Positions 45,382 through 55,038 of a stretch of 64,000 nt of DNA are shown here, piece after piece. A model generated the notes under the pieces. The model was not told the origin of the DNA, ran no database searches, and saw nothing but the letters and a program-made list of their open reading frames with translations. The DNA is from Halarchaeum grantii (lineage in GTDB: Archaea > Halobacteriota > Halobacteria > Halobacteriales > Halobacteriaceae), in NCBI RefSeq assembly GCF_014647455.2, contig NZ_BMPF01000002.1, positions 434,001 to 498,000 on the forward strand, in the 5' to 3' direction. Made by a program: the position numbers and the translations under genes. Positions within the stretch are counted from its first letter, which is position 1. Each line of letters opens with the position of its first letter.

Positions 45382-47208
45382 TTAGACTGCGTCCTTCAGT
45401 TCGAGGCGCGGCGCGATGCCGAGCGCCTTCATCTCGTCGAGCAGGAGCTTGAACGCGTAGCTCATCTCGATGTTGTGTACGTCCGTCTCCTCCCCGCAGT
45501 TCGGGCAGTAGACGCGACGCTGTTCGCGGTTCTCCACGGCTGTCATGCCGCAGTTCCCACAGATATGGACGTACTCCTGGTCGGAGGACTCGAGGAGGCG
45601 CTCCTTGAGCACCATCGCGGCGCCGTGCCCGATGACGGTGTCGCGCTCCATCTCCCCGAGTCGGAGACCGCCCTCGCGGGCGCGCCCCTCGGTCGGCTGG
45701 CGCGTCAGCACCTGCACCGGCCCCTTCGAACGGGCGTGGACCTTGTTCGAGACCATGTGGTAGAGCTTGTGGTAGAAGATGGTCCCGACGAAGATCTCCG
45801 CCTCGATCTTCTCGCCGGAGACGCCGGAGTAGACGACCTCCTTCCCGGAGGAGTCGAAACCGTGCGACTCGAGGGTCTCGCGGATCTCCTCCTCGTCCTC
45901 ACCGGTGAACGCGGTGCCGTCGACGCTGCGGCCGTCGAGCGCGCCCGCCTTCCCGCCGAGCATCTCCAGCACGTGACCGACCGTCATGCGCGACGGCAGC
46001 GCGTGCGGGTTCAGCACGAGGTCGGGGACGACGCCGTTCTCCGTGAACGGCATGTCCTCGTGGGGCGCGAGGTGGCCGATGACGCCCTTCTGGCCGTGGC
46101 GGCTCGCGAACTTGTCGCCGAGTTCGGGGACGCGCTCGTCGCGAACGCTCACCTTCGCGAGCTTCGAGCCGTCCTCGCCCTCCATGAGCGTCACCGTGTC
46201 GACGACGCCGTCCTCGCCCGAGCGCATCGTCACGGACGTCTCGCGGCGCTTCTGCGGGCTGAGGCCCGCCATGTCGTCCGGCTCTTCGAGGAACCGCGGG
46301 GGGCTGGTCTTCCCGAGCAGGACGGAGTTCTCGTCCACCTGCGTCTCGGGGTTGACCATCCCGTCGTCGTCGAGGTGCGTGTAGGCGTCCTCGCCGCGGC
46401 CGCCCCGGACGTCGTCGTCGGGGATCTCGAAGCGGTCCTCCTGACCGCCGGGGTAGCGGCGCTCCTCACCCTCGTAGGTGCGGAAGAAGTGCGAGCGCCC
46501 GAGCGCGCGCTCGACGGAGCCCTTGTTCATGACGAGGGCGTCCTCGATGTTGAACCCCTCGTAGGACATGACGGCGACCGTGAAGTTCTGCCCGGCGGGC
46601 CGGTCGTCGTAGCCGATCTGCTCGGTCGTCTGGGTGTTCACCATCGCCGCCTGCGGGTAGTGCATGACGTGCTGACGGGTGTCCGGCCGAATGCGGTAGT
46701 TCGCCGCCGGCAGGCCCAGACTCTGCTTCATCATCCCCGCGCCCATCGTGATACGCGGCGAGGCGTTGTGCTCGGGGTAGGGAACCATCCCGGCGCCGAT
46801 GCCGAAGATGAGCTGCGGGTCGATCTCGAGGTGCGTGTGCTCCTCGGTGAGCTCGTCGTCCTCGACGGCGACGAGGATGTCTTCCTCCTCTTCAGCGTCG
46901 ATGAACTCGACCTTCCCCTTCTCGACGAGGTCCTCGAACTCCATGTCGCCGTTCTGGACGGCTTCGACCTCGTCCTCGGTGACGAGCGTCTCGCCGTCCT
47001 CGACGACGAGGAGGGGACGCCGGGCGCGTCCGGCGTCCGCGTTCACGATGACCTCGCGAGTGCGGTCCTTGACCGAGACGTTCACCATCTCGGAGACATC
47101 GCCACGGCGGCGCGCTTCACGGATCTGCTCGGCGAGCTCGTAGGGGTCCGGATGGGTCCCGACGAGGCTGCCGTTGACGTAGACTTTCGCCTCTCGTGCC
47201 TGACTCAT
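45382..47208 (-). CDS. rpoB1: RNA polymerase subunit B'
   Basis: This 608-residue C-terminal part of the second largest subunit has [31 protein letters not shown] and a zinc ribbon near the end (CGNCG...CPNCG). The split between B'' and B' is usual in haloarchaea. Confidence 0.98.
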   Translation of the reverse strand: MSQAREAKVYVNGSLVGTHPDPYELAEQIREARRRGDVSEMVNVSVKDRTREVIVNADAGRARRPLLVVEDGETLVTEDEVEAVQNGDMEFEDLVEKGKVEFIDAEEEEDILVAVEDDELTEEHTHLEIDPQLIFGIGAGMVPYPEHNASPRITMGAGMMKQSLGLPAANYRIRPDTRQHVMHYPQAAMVNTQTTEQIGYDDRPAGQNFTVAVMSYEGFNIEDALVMNKGSVERALGRSHFFRTYEGEERRYPGGQEDRFEIPDDDVRGGRGEDAYTHLDDDGMVNPETQVDENSVLLGKTSPPRFLEEPDDMAGLSPQKRRETSVTMRSGEDGVVDTVTLMEGEDGSKLAKVSVRDERVPELGDKFASRHGQKGVIGHLAPHEDMPFTENGVVPDLVLNPHALPSRMTVGHVLEMLGGKAGALDGRSVDGTAFTGEDEEEIRETLESHGFDSSGKEVVYSGVSGEKIEAEIFVGTIFYHKLYHMVSNKVHARSKGPVQVLTRQPTEGRAREGGLRLGEMERDTVIGHGAAMVLKERLLESSDQEYVHICGNCGMTAVENREQRRVYCPNCGEETDVHNIEMSYAFKLLLDEMKALGIAPRLELKDAV

Positions 47209-47214
47209 GTGTGG

Positions 47215-48774
47215 TTAGTCGTCCGCGGGCGCGTCGTTTCGCAGACCGGGCACCCCCTCCACGCCCATAGAGGAGAGTTCGGTTTTCAGTTCCTGTTCGT
47301 CGTCCACGTTCTGTGAGAGCTCCATCGCCTGTGCGAAGTTCTTCACGAGCCCACAGTTCGGCCCCTCCGGCGTCTCGGAGGGGCAGATGCGACCCCACTG
47401 GGTCGCGTGCAGGTCACGCGCCTCGAAGTGGGGCTGCGACCGCGAGAGCGGACTGCGCAGCCGGCGGAGGTGCGAGAGAACGCCCATGTGGTCGGTGCGG
47501 TCGACGAGCTGGGAGACCCCAGATCGCCCGCCGACCCAGTTGCCCGTCGCGATCGGGTGCTCGAGGCGCTCCGTGAGCACGTCGGACCGAACGACCGTGT
47601 TCACGGTGAGCTGGCGGTTACGCATGTTCGCGCGTTCGAGCTGGTACTTCACGTCACGCGCGAGCTTGTTCAGCGCCGTTCGGAAGAGGTCCTTCATGAG
47701 GTCGCCGCTGACCTTCAGGCGCTTGTTTGCGTAGTGGTCCTTGTCGTCGGATTCGCGCCGGTCGAGCGCGAGCTCGAAGCAGGCTTCCGCCATCCGACAG
47801 AGGTAGTACGCCTTGTTGATGCGCGTCTCCTCGTCCTCGACGCCCTCCTCGTGGAGATGGGGGAGGAGATAGCGGTCGATGACGTAGTTCGCGCGCTTGA
47901 GCTGGTAGTCCTTGCCCTGCCCGGAGGCGACGCGCTTACCGAGGGTCTCGATGGCCTCCTCCTCGGTCTGGACGTCGGCCTCCTCCAGGTTCTCGAGCAT
48001 GAACTTCACGATCTCCGGGTCGTCGGAGACGCGGTGAACGATCTCCTCGTCGGACTCGAGGCCGAGCGCGCGTACGAGCGTCACGAAGTCGATGGACCCC
48101 GAAACGGAGGGGAACGAGACTTCGAGAATGCCCGACCGGTTGCGCTCGCAGAGCACGAGCGCGCGGTAGCCGCGACGCTGGCTGAAGGTCTTCGCGACCT
48201 GAATCTCGTCGCCGTACTTCGTGTCGTACTCGGCGAGGATCTTGTTCGGTGCGAGGTCCTCCGAGGTCATCAGCACGCGCTCGGAGCCGTTGACGATGAA
48301 GTAGCCACCGGGGTCGGCGGGGTCCTCACCGATATCGACGAGCTCCTCCTCGCTGAAGTCCGCGATGTTGCACTTCGAGGAGCCGACCATGATCGGCATC
48401 CGGCCGACCTTCGTCTCGGTGGTGTCGAGGACCGTCTCCTCTTCCTCCTCGCCGCCGCGCACGATGCTCATCTCCATGAACACGGGCGCGGAGTACGTGA
48501 TGTTGCGCAGGCGGGCCTCCTGCGGGTAGAGGAGTTCCTCGGAACCGTCGGCCTCGCGAACGCGCGGCGTCGTGACGCGCACGTCGCCGAGTTCGACGAA
48601 GACGGGTTCCTGGTCCTCCTTGTCACCGATGTCCGTCTCGATGCGGCCCTTCTCGGTGACGACGTCCTGCATTCCCCGCTCGAGGAACGCGTTAAACGAG
48701 CGGTAGTGGTGTTCTGCGAGCCGTTCCTTCGAGAAATACGCTCTCGACAGTTGGCGTCGGTCTTCCTGTTGCAT
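47215..48774 (-). CDS. rpoB2: RNA polymerase subunit B''
   Basis: This 519-residue N-terminal part of the second largest subunit has the protrusion/lobe segments GYFIVNGSERVLMTSEDLAPN and WGRICPSETPEGPNCGLVKN near the end. ATG 48774 touches the rpoH stop, so the operon starts with rpoH and continues through B'' to nusA. Confidence 0.97.
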   Translation of the reverse strand: MQQEDRRQLSRAYFSKERLAEHHYRSFNAFLERGMQDVVTEKGRIETDIGDKEDQEPVFVELGDVRVTTPRVREADGSEELLYPQEARLRNITYSAPVFMEMSIVRGGEEEEETVLDTTETKVGRMPIMVGSSKCNIADFSEEELVDIGEDPADPGGYFIVNGSERVLMTSEDLAPNKILAEYDTKYGDEIQVAKTFSQRRGYRALVLCERNRSGILEVSFPSVSGSIDFVTLVRALGLESDEEIVHRVSDDPEIVKFMLENLEEADVQTEEEAIETLGKRVASGQGKDYQLKRANYVIDRYLLPHLHEEGVEDEETRINKAYYLCRMAEACFELALDRRESDDKDHYANKRLKVSGDLMKDLFRTALNKLARDVKYQLERANMRNRQLTVNTVVRSDVLTERLEHPIATGNWVGGRSGVSQLVDRTDHMGVLSHLRRLRSPLSRSQPHFEARDLHATQWGRICPSETPEGPNCGLVKNFAQAMELSQNVDDEQELKTELSSMGVEGVPGLRNDAPADD

Positions 48775-49001
48775 TATTCGATGACGAGTCGGTACACAAT
48801 GGCTTCGTCCGTGGTTCGGGAGTCGCGGACAACCTTCACGACGTCGCCCGGCTCAGCGTCGTCCGGCAGAGCGGGGTCGCGACGCTTGAGCTTCGGGAGC
48901 GACGTACGCTCGATGCCGTACTCTTCTAGGACGTCCTCTACCTCGTCCTCAGGGAGGACGGTGTGCTCGGGAACGAGTTCGTGTTGGCTTACATCTACCA
49001 T
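48774..49001 (-). CDS. rpoH: RNA polymerase subunit H
   Basis: This 75-residue archaeal subunit H (the Rpb5 C-terminal domain) has [20 protein letters not shown] and [10 protein letters not shown], then [18 protein letters not shown]. First gene of the RNA polymerase operon. ATG 49001 is the family start. Confidence 0.96.
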   Translation of the reverse strand: MVDVSQHELVPEHTVLPEDEVEDVLEEYGIERTSLPKLKRRDPALPDDAEPGDVVKVVRDSRTTDEAIVYRLVIE

Positions 49002-49067
49002 GAGTGCACCTGGGTGGGGGCAGAAGCGGCTCTCACGAGATACTACAGGCTCTTTCACAGTCCGAAG

Positions 49068-49074
49068 GGTTAAG
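49068..49074 (-). promoter_or_regulatory. TATA-like box of the RNA polymerase operon
   Basis: The minus strand reads CTTAACC about 67 nt before the rpoH ATG. A second CTTAAC lies 10 nt further upstream. Either could serve as the BRE/TATA element of the operon. Confidence 0.45.
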
Positions 49075-49190
49075 TCTTGTTAAGCGGATATGGCGTGCGA
49101 GAGCGTCCCGGCCGCGTCAACGCGTGACTAAGAGGGGGCCGGAAAGAAAGTCTTAATTACTTCACCCGGTTACGAAGAGATGCGTCCGAT

Positions 49191-49263
49191 GCCCGGATGG
49201 TGTAGTGGCCCATCATACGACCCTGTCACGGTCGTGACGCGGGTTCAAATCCCGCTCCGGGCG
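49191..49263 (+). tRNA. tRNA-Asp (GTC)
   Basis: Acceptor GCCCGGA pairs with TCCGGGC, the anticodon loop TGTCACG gives anticodon GTC, and the T arm is GCGGG-TTCAAAT-CCCGC. No encoded CCA. An AT-rich CTTAATTAC about 40 nt upstream is a probable promoter, and a T tract follows. Confidence 0.94.
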
Positions 49264-49268
49264 TTTTT
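49264..49268 (+). terminator. oligo-T terminator after tRNA-Asp
   Basis: TTTTT directly follows the discriminator base of tRNA-Asp. Confidence 0.5.
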
Positions 49269-49276
49269 CCGACACA

Positions 49277-50740
49277 TTAACCGGTGAAATTAACGTATTC
49301 AGCGGGTGAGTCCCGTGTTTTCACCGGTGTTAGAATCTCGATGTCGTAGGAAACGCTAGCCGCAGGACAAAGATTACCGGTGAGCTGTGCCGTCAACAGG
49401 ATTCTGCACGTCTTTTCGGAGCGGGATATCGGCTACACGAGTCGCGCGAGACTATCGGCGATTCTCGTGCTTGTCCGTGAACTCGTCCGACGTACCCTCA
49501 GAGTAGGCGGAAAACCCACCGGTCGGCGTCACGGTTCCAGACTTCAGGGCAAGCCGACGGGTACCCGTCCGACGCGACGACTGTTGGCCGCGACGGACGT
49601 AGCGCAGTCCGATGTTCTTCGCTGCGTTGTAATCGGCATTCGCTCCTGTTCCACAACGCGTGCACGTGAAGTGGTTACGCGAGGGGCGATTCTTTGCGGT
49701 GGTATCCCCGCACTCGGAACACCGCTGAGAAGTGTAGGCGGGACTGACTTGCCGCACCGCGATTCCGTGAGAGAGAGCCTTGTATGAGACTTGTTCGTAA
49801 ATTGCCCGGAATGCCCATAGATGTCCCCACGGCGCATCGACGCGGTCGCGAATGTGTGTGAGACGCTCGAAGGCGATCACGTCGCACTCGTAGCGGAGGG
49901 CTTCATCAACGAGAGCACGAGAGGTCCGGTGGAGTACGTCGCGGAGATATCGTTTCGCGCGACCGCTCAACCCCACAAGAGTTCGATGTGCACTGCGTGT
50001 TCCCGTTTGCTGGAGACCACCGCGGACTTTCTCGAACTGTCGGAGACGATGAGCGAGCTTGCGTCCACTCGCGAAGAAGGCCGTACTGGTGACGGCGAGG
50101 TTCTCGATTCCGAGGTCAACCCCGAGGACCGTCCCGTCCTCAGGCGGAGACTGTTCAGAATCGGTCTTCTGGCGTCGAAACCCGATGTGTAGAAAGAACG
50201 AACCGTCACGTGCACTCAGAGTGCTCTCGGTAACGGTCCATTCATTCGACTCAAGAAAGCGGCGCTGGTAGCTATCTGCGGACGACGATAGCGCGAGCGG
50301 ACATCGAACTCGGTCATCGGTAGTCGCGAGAGAGACCGTTCCGTCGTCGAAGAGGGTCATCGTTCGCGCGTCGAAGGGGATCGTCGACGCAGTGAACCTC
50401 GGTTTACGAGCGCACTCACCGTTCTGTCGACGCTCGACACAGCCCGTGATCGCTTCTGCGGCACGGTGCGTGGCGAGAATCGCGTGCTGGCTTCCGAGGC
50501 TGGTGGTCGAGCGGATCTCGTCGTAGGCGTGGGACTGGATCGCGTGCTTGGTGGTGTACGTTCCCCACGCGAGGTCGACGGCGATCTGGCAGCCGCGTTT
50601 CCACTCGGCTATCGTCTCGTCGAGCAGCGCGCGTTGCTCGGCGTCGACACGGAGACGCGTGATTGCGGTCCGTCGAACGTAGTCGCTCACCACACTCTCG
50701 ATAGCCGCGTTCTGGTACTTAAACTCGAAGCGAGAGGAGT
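49277..50740. mobile_element. IS200/IS605-type element with TnpB only
   Basis: A tnpB gene without tnpA is inserted between tRNA-Asp and artA. The left side has an inverted repeat (AACCGGTGAAA at 49279-49289 and TTTTCACCGGT at 49318-49328), with another ACCGGTGAG at about 49377. The outer ends are approximate, since IS605 ends are defined by hairpins rather than duplicated targets. Confidence 0.5.
49452..50693 (-). CDS. tnpB: TnpB RNA-guided nuclease (IS605 OrfB family)
   Basis: This 413-residue protein has the RuvC-like active site apparently intact: Asp in VLGVDLGIENLAV, Glu in VIAFERLTH, and Asp in GANADYNAAKNIG. It also has a zinc ribbon (CSECGDTT...CTRCG) between the last two. TnpB uses an omega-RNA made from the element end to cut DNA and keep the element in place. 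The omega-RNA would lie at and beyond its 3' end (about 49300-49550, minus strand). GTG start. Confidence 0.88.
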   Translation of the reverse strand: MVSDYVRRTAITRLRVDAEQRALLDETIAEWKRGCQIAVDLAWGTYTTKHAIQSHAYDEIRSTTSLGSQHAILATHRAAEAITGCVERRQNGECARKPRFTASTIPFDARTMTLFDDGTVSLATTDDRVRCPLALSSSADSYQRRFLESNEWTVTESTLSARDGSFFLHIGFRRQKTDSEQSPPEDGTVLGVDLGIENLAVTSTAFFASGRKLAHRLRQFEKVRGGLQQTGTRSAHRTLVGLSGRAKRYLRDVLHRTSRALVDEALRYECDVIAFERLTHIRDRVDAPWGHLWAFRAIYEQVSYKALSHGIAVRQVSPAYTSQRCSECGDTTAKNRPSRNHFTCTRCGTGANADYNAAKNIGLRYVRRGQQSSRRTGTRRLALKSGTVTPTGGFSAYSEGTSDEFTDKHENRR

Positions 50741-50753
50741 TGCGATGCCGCGT

Positions 50754-51650
50754 CTACTCTCGCGAGAGGTCGTACTCGTTCCCGGTCGCGACGTAGAGGA
50801 GGTCGCTGACGACAGTCTCCAGCTCCGGCAGGAGCCGGAGGAGTGCGACCGTGATGAGGACGAGCGCGACGACGGAGAGCGACTGGGCGATGACGCGGTC
50901 GGCCATGTAGTACGATGCCGCGTTCGTCTGCGTCGGGCTGAAGACGAGCGCGACGATGTGGCGCGAGAGAGGCCCGTCGAACCACTGGTTGCCGTGCGCG
51001 ATCGCAATGAAGGAGACGCGCACGACGTTCAGCGCGTAGATGATGGGCACGGCGACGCCCAGGCCGAGCAATCGGCGGCGAATGGGGGCGTTCAGCGCGA
51101 CGATGACGCCCGCGACGAGCGAGATGCTGCCGATGCCGGTGCACGCGAGGAGCACCTCCAGCAGATAGCGGTGACCGTCCATCACGTAGAGGAACGCGTG
51201 CGGGAAGCCGGTGTGTGAGGACTCAACCGTCGGGCCCGTGAGTACCTCGGGCTGGTAGCCGAGGAGGCGCTGGAGCCACGCGCTCTGCATCGTCGTCACG
51301 GTGATGAGTCGTCGTGCCACCCAGTCGACCGTGAGGACCGGGAGGTAGATGACGCCCATCACCGCGACGGCGCGCGAGAGAACCATCAGCGACGGCCGCG
51401 ACGCGTAAACGAGGTAGCCGACGTACGCACAGCCCGGCACCGCAGCGGCGACGAGCACCGTCTCGATGACGCTCTTCTGGACGAACCAGAAATGCGGGAC
51501 CAGGAGCGCCCAGAACACCGCGAACGCGAACCACGTCGCTCCCGCGAGCGGACGCGCGTATCGGTCGCGCCCGAAGTAGCTGAGGAGGGCGCTCACCGCG
51601 AACGACGCGACGACGATCCACGCGAGCGTGTTCGTGGTTTCGAGCGCCAT
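50754..51650 (-). CDS. artA: archaeosortase A
   Basis: This 298-residue membrane protein has about eight TM segments and the exosortase/archaeosortase catalytic set: Cys in LLACTGIGSISL, Arg in LNVVRVSFIA and His in SRHIVALVF. It removes the C-terminal tripartite signal of PGF-CTERM proteins and attaches them to lipid. The probable substrate is encoded next door. ATG 51650 is chosen; upstream codons run into the promoter. Confidence 0.93.
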   Translation of the reverse strand: MALETTNTLAWIVVASFAVSALLSYFGRDRYARPLAGATWFAFAVFWALLVPHFWFVQKSVIETVLVAAAVPGCAYVGYLVYASRPSLMVLSRAVAVMGVIYLPVLTVDWVARRLITVTTMQSAWLQRLLGYQPEVLTGPTVESSHTGFPHAFLYVMDGHRYLLEVLLACTGIGSISLVAGVIVALNAPIRRRLLGLGVAVPIIYALNVVRVSFIAIAHGNQWFDGPLSRHIVALVFSPTQTNAASYYMADRVIAQSLSVVALVLITVALLRLLPELETVVSDLLYVATGNEYDLSRE

Positions 51651-51680
51651 AGTGATGCCCGCAGATTGGGCGTTCAAGAG

Positions 51681-51689
51681 TATATATTT
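51681..51689 (-). promoter_or_regulatory. TATA box of artA
   Basis: The minus strand reads AAATATATA about 31-39 nt before the artA ATG, in an AT-rich pocket of a GC-rich gap. Confidence 0.65.
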
Positions 51690-51852
51690 GTTCGTTACCG
51701 CGACTCGCCGAACGGGAGCGACGCGGGCCAGTCTCGAACAGGAACCGAGCCACGTCACGGAATCGTTCGCGAGTATCGTTTCACGTCGACCCGGGCGTCC
51801 CGAGCGGAGCGTGCGACACCGCGAACGGCTGCACCGCTATCCGAGCAGCGTC

Positions 51853-51891
51853 GAAAGAAAGGAAACGTCGGGTGACCGGTAACGCCGGTCA
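51853..51891 (-). terminator. hairpin plus T-rich terminator of the S-layer gene
   Basis: On the minus strand TGACCGG-loop-CCGGTCA (51891-51873) is followed by a T-rich tract TTTCCTTTCTTTC. This is a strong terminator-like structure right after the abundant surface glycoprotein gene. Confidence 0.65.
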
Positions 51892-51904
51892 GTCGTGATT
51901 GGCG

Positions 51905-54520
51905 TTAGTTGTCGCGGCGGAGCGCGAGGAGCGCAGCGCCAGCGAGCGCGACGAGGGCGACACCGGCACCGAAGCCGGGCGTACCGCCGCTCGTCGTGGA
52001 CGTCGTCGTGGACGTCGCGGACGTCGTCGTGGACGTCGTGGACGTCGTCGTGGACGTCGTGGACGTCGTCGTGGACGTCGTGGACGTCGTCGTGGTCTGC
52101 TGCTCGACGACGTTACCGTCGACAGTCACCTGCGGGACGTTGGAGCCACTGAGACGGGCGTCGAATTCCGTGCCAGCGTCAACGTCCGAGAAGTCAAACG
52201 TAGCCGACCACGTCTGATTCTCGGTAACGGTCACTGTCGTAGACTTAACGAACCGCGAGCCAGCGTTGTCACCAGTCGCACTCGTACGGATGGTGAGCTC
52301 GGTTCCGGGAGCGACAGTCGCCGTTCCGGTGATGGACTGGTCGCTAGCAGACTGAACTTCGACGGGATCGCTGTCGAAGTCAGCATCACGGTCCTGAAGC
52401 GTCAGCATCGAGGAGATATCTTCCCAATCGTCCTCGTCGCTGTAAATACCACGCTCATCGTCACCGAGCAGAGCCTGGTCCTTGACGGTGACAGTGCCGT
52501 TGAACTCGGCGTCATCGCGGAGGTCCAGAGCGGAGCTGGTGATGGAGACGTCGGTCGTCGTACCACGGTCGAAGGACGCCGTACCGGTGGACACAATCAC
52601 GTAGTACGTGTTGTTTGCCGGGTCGGCGATAGCCTTAAGCGCGTCCTGCTGGATCGTCTGCGTGACGTTCAACTTCGCCGCGGGGCGGTTCTGCTGCGGG
52701 TTCGTCTGATTCAGGTGGAACGTAACGTTGCTGTTGTTGACAGCGTTCTCGAATTCAGACGTAACGTCGCCACTCTCCGAAGCGTTGTAGAGGCCGCTCA
52801 GGCCACCAGCGTCAAGGGCAAAGACTGCACGGTCGCCCTTGGCAGCGGTGGAAGTCTGAGTGAGGTCCCCGTCTTCAACGGCCGTCATGAGTTCGTCGAG
52901 GTCCTCGAAGTTACCTTCGGATCCGCTCGGAGCGACCCACGTGGTCATGTTGTTCAGCGAGCTCTCAGTGAGCGAGAGCAGCATGACGTCGTCAGCGCCG
53001 TTGATGACGTCGGTGTAGTTGTCGTTCTGGTCATCGCCGGCCATCGTGTAGACGTCGTAGTCACCGGCATCAAGGAGGCCGTCGATCGATGCGGACGGGT
53101 GCTCCTCCTGGTTCTCGATAGCGTCGTCGCTATCAGCGAGTTCGAGGAGGTCGTCGTGACCCTGGCCAGCACGGTAGGTGTTGAAGTACACCTTCACTTT
53201 GCCGTCATTGTCGTCGTCAACGACGGTAGCGTTGTACTGGTAGCCGTCCTCGCTGTAGTCACCAATGACGAGGCTAGCGGTATCATCCGCGCCGGAAACC
53301 TCGACAGTGATCGGGACGTAGTCGCCCTGCTGGTCAATGACGGTGGAGTTCGCGAAGTTCGCGGAACCGTCAGAGACCTCTTCGACGGTGATCGAGCTAG
53401 TGTCCTCTGCCGTCGTGTCGGTGACGGAGAAGTTGAGGTTGTAGTCACCCGCGTCGATACCATCGAAATCAACGGAGTAGGTATCGCCGCCCGAAACACC
53501 AGAGATCGTGATAACCTCATCGTCAGTGTCCGGATCGGTGACTGTGAATGCACCCTGGAAGATGTCTTCGAGGTCCTCAGGGGAGAGGTCCTCATCAGAC
53601 TCAGTGACGTTCACATTGAACGTACCGCGGTTCGAGTCCATTTCGAGGTCGACAGTACTCTCGGAGCCCTCGTTGTTGACCGTGTCGTCCTCGAAGCTAG
53701 CGTCGAGGTACTGCGTGGTGATGTCGAAGGCACCCGAGGCACTAGCTGCGTCCGGGTCACGAACGCGGTAGGAGTCCTCGGAACGGCTCGAGGTGTCGAA
53801 GACGACGACACCGTTCGCGTCACTCGTCCGCTGGACGCGGGTCGAGAAGCTGTCGTCACCCGTCTTCTGCTGAAGCTGGATCTGCGTGTTCGGCGTGACG
53901 TTGTACACAGCGATCTCCTGGCCCTTCCAGACGAGGTTACCCTCGATGCTGTCGTAGTCGTACGCCGCGTCAGCGCCATACTTCTCAGCAATGTCCTCGT
54001 TCGAGGCGTCATCCTGAATCGTGATGGTGTTGCCGATAGTGTAGTCGGCATTGTCACCACCGGTGTCATCGACAGAGGCAATCAGGTTCGTATCCTGGTT
54101 TGCACTGACGAGGGGGTAAGCAACCTCCAGGTCGTCAACAGTCACGGAGGCAGTCTTATTAGACGAGCTGGGGGTGAGCGTGAACGTCAGGTTCCCATCC
54201 TGGTTGGTACCAGAAGAGGAGCTGATGTTCGAGCTCACACCGCTCGTCGACACGATTTCGCCGCCATTATCGAAGCCGAGCTCAACATTAACAGTCTGAC
54301 CGCTATTGTTGTTGTTGAGATCGACTAGGTTGAATGTGACGTTGTCATAGGTAACTGTACTACCTTCGGAAGGGGACAGAGTGCCACCGTTAATACTATC
54401 CGATGACACATTGGTGACCGCAGCAGCCCCTCCGGAGAACGCGATGGCGCCGCCGAAGACGGAAAGCACCATCAGCGCAGAGAGGAAGACTGCACGGAAC
54501 TTGGATTTGGATCCTGTCAT
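51905..54520 (-). CDS. S-layer-type surface glycoprotein with PGF-CTERM
   Basis: This 871-residue secreted protein has an N-terminal signal (FRAVFLSALMVLSVFGGAIAF) and a long, very acidic beta-rich ectodomain with many NxS/T sequons. A Thr-rich stalk made of TTTS/TTST units precedes the archaeosortase signal TPGFGAGVALVALAGAALLA and RRDN. Length and layout match haloarchaeal S-layer glycoproteins, which form the cell envelope lattice. A long leader and strong terminator fit high expression. Confidence 0.9.
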   Translation of the reverse strand: MTGSKSKFRAVFLSALMVLSVFGGAIAFSGGAAAVTNVSSDSINGGTLSPSEGSTVTYDNVTFNLVDLNNNNSGQTVNVELGFDNGGEIVSTSGVSSNISSSSGTNQDGNLTFTLTPSSSNKTASVTVDDLEVAYPLVSANQDTNLIASVDDTGGDNADYTIGNTITIQDDASNEDIAEKYGADAAYDYDSIEGNLVWKGQEIAVYNVTPNTQIQLQQKTGDDSFSTRVQRTSDANGVVVFDTSSRSEDSYRVRDPDAASASGAFDITTQYLDASFEDDTVNNEGSESTVDLEMDSNRGTFNVNVTESDEDLSPEDLEDIFQGAFTVTDPDTDDEVITISGVSGGDTYSVDFDGIDAGDYNLNFSVTDTTAEDTSSITVEEVSDGSANFANSTVIDQQGDYVPITVEVSGADDTASLVIGDYSEDGYQYNATVVDDDNDGKVKVYFNTYRAGQGHDDLLELADSDDAIENQEEHPSASIDGLLDAGDYDVYTMAGDDQNDNYTDVINGADDVMLLSLTESSLNNMTTWVAPSGSEGNFEDLDELMTAVEDGDLTQTSTAAKGDRAVFALDAGGLSGLYNASESGDVTSEFENAVNNSNVTFHLNQTNPQQNRPAAKLNVTQTIQQDALKAIADPANNTYYVIVSTGTASFDRGTTTDVSITSSALDLRDDAEFNGTVTVKDQALLGDDERGIYSDEDDWEDISSMLTLQDRDADFDSDPVEVQSASDQSITGTATVAPGTELTIRTSATGDNAGSRFVKSTTVTVTENQTWSATFDFSDVDAGTEFDARLSGSNVPQVTVDGNVVEQQTTTTSTTSTTTSTTSTTTSTTSTTTSATSTTTSTTSGGTPGFGAGVALVALAGAALLALRRDN
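51989..52100. repeat. tandem repeats coding the Thr-rich stalk
   Basis: A GTCGTCGTGGACGTCGTGGAC-like unit of 18 bp repeats about five times. It encodes the O-glycosylation-prone TTTSTT stretch of the surface glycoprotein and is prone to length change. Confidence 0.8.
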
Positions 54521-54631
54521 AGTTTGTTGTGGATTGGTTCGGCGTCAACACCGACCCCATCGACGAGTGCCGATGGTACTGAGTGCATCTGCCGGTCGGT
54601 AGGGGTACATCGGTTACAACTGCCGTCGTAG

Positions 54632-54639
54632 GTAAATAC
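54632..54639 (-). promoter_or_regulatory. TATA box of the S-layer gene
   Basis: GTATTTAC on the minus strand lies about 112 nt before the ATG, implying a leader near 85-90 nt. The leader contains CATCG/CGATG complementary arms near 54560-54580. The rest of the gap to 54786 has no gene. Confidence 0.55.
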
Positions 54640-54786
54640 TTTGTGTTGTATTCGGTCCTCGACGGCGTGAAATTGTGTGGGTCGTTCTTATGATTTGGGC
54701 GTCAGACATCCCTGTACGGCCGTCTGAGACTCGGCAGAAATTCGTCCCTTCTAAGAGGACGGGATCGAGACGGTACATAAACTCTG

Positions 54787-55038
54787 TCAGCGGAGGACAG
54801 CGAGGTAAGTGAGGACGAGGAGCGCGACGGCGATAGTGATGACGAGGAGTGGAGAGAACCGCGGATACCCCACGATCGACGCGCCGTAGACGACGGCGAG
54901 CACGAAGAGGGGTGAGAGCAGGGCAGCGAGCGGATAGATGACACCTGTATTGCCATCGACCAGATAGGGAGTCTCTTCACCACGGGTGGTAATCTCGCGT
55001 CTGAACCCGAGATCTAGCCAAAGAACCGTGTTCTCCAC
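54787..55038 (-). CDS. small two-TM membrane protein (83 aa)
   Basis: This 83-residue protein has a short soluble start (MENTVLWLDLGFRREITTRG) and two TM segments (IYPLAALLSPLFVLAVVYGA and FSPLLVITIAVALLVLTYLA). It overlaps the primase end by 25 nt, so it is probably the last gene of that operon. No family recognised. Confidence 0.6.
   Translation of the reverse strand: MENTVLWLDLGFRREITTRGEETPYLVDGNTGVIYPLAALLSPLFVLAVVYGASIVGYPRFSPLLVITIAVALLVLTYLAVLR

Noticed and set aside
51989-52100. Tandem repeats suggesting a CRISPR-like array
   Set aside because: Units are contiguous without spacers and encode the Thr-rich stalk of the surface glycoprotein.
49191-54700. tRNA-Asp as attachment site of the second mobile block
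   Set aside because: The region between holds core genes (artA, surface glycoprotein) and no second copy of the tRNA 3' end was seen in the window.
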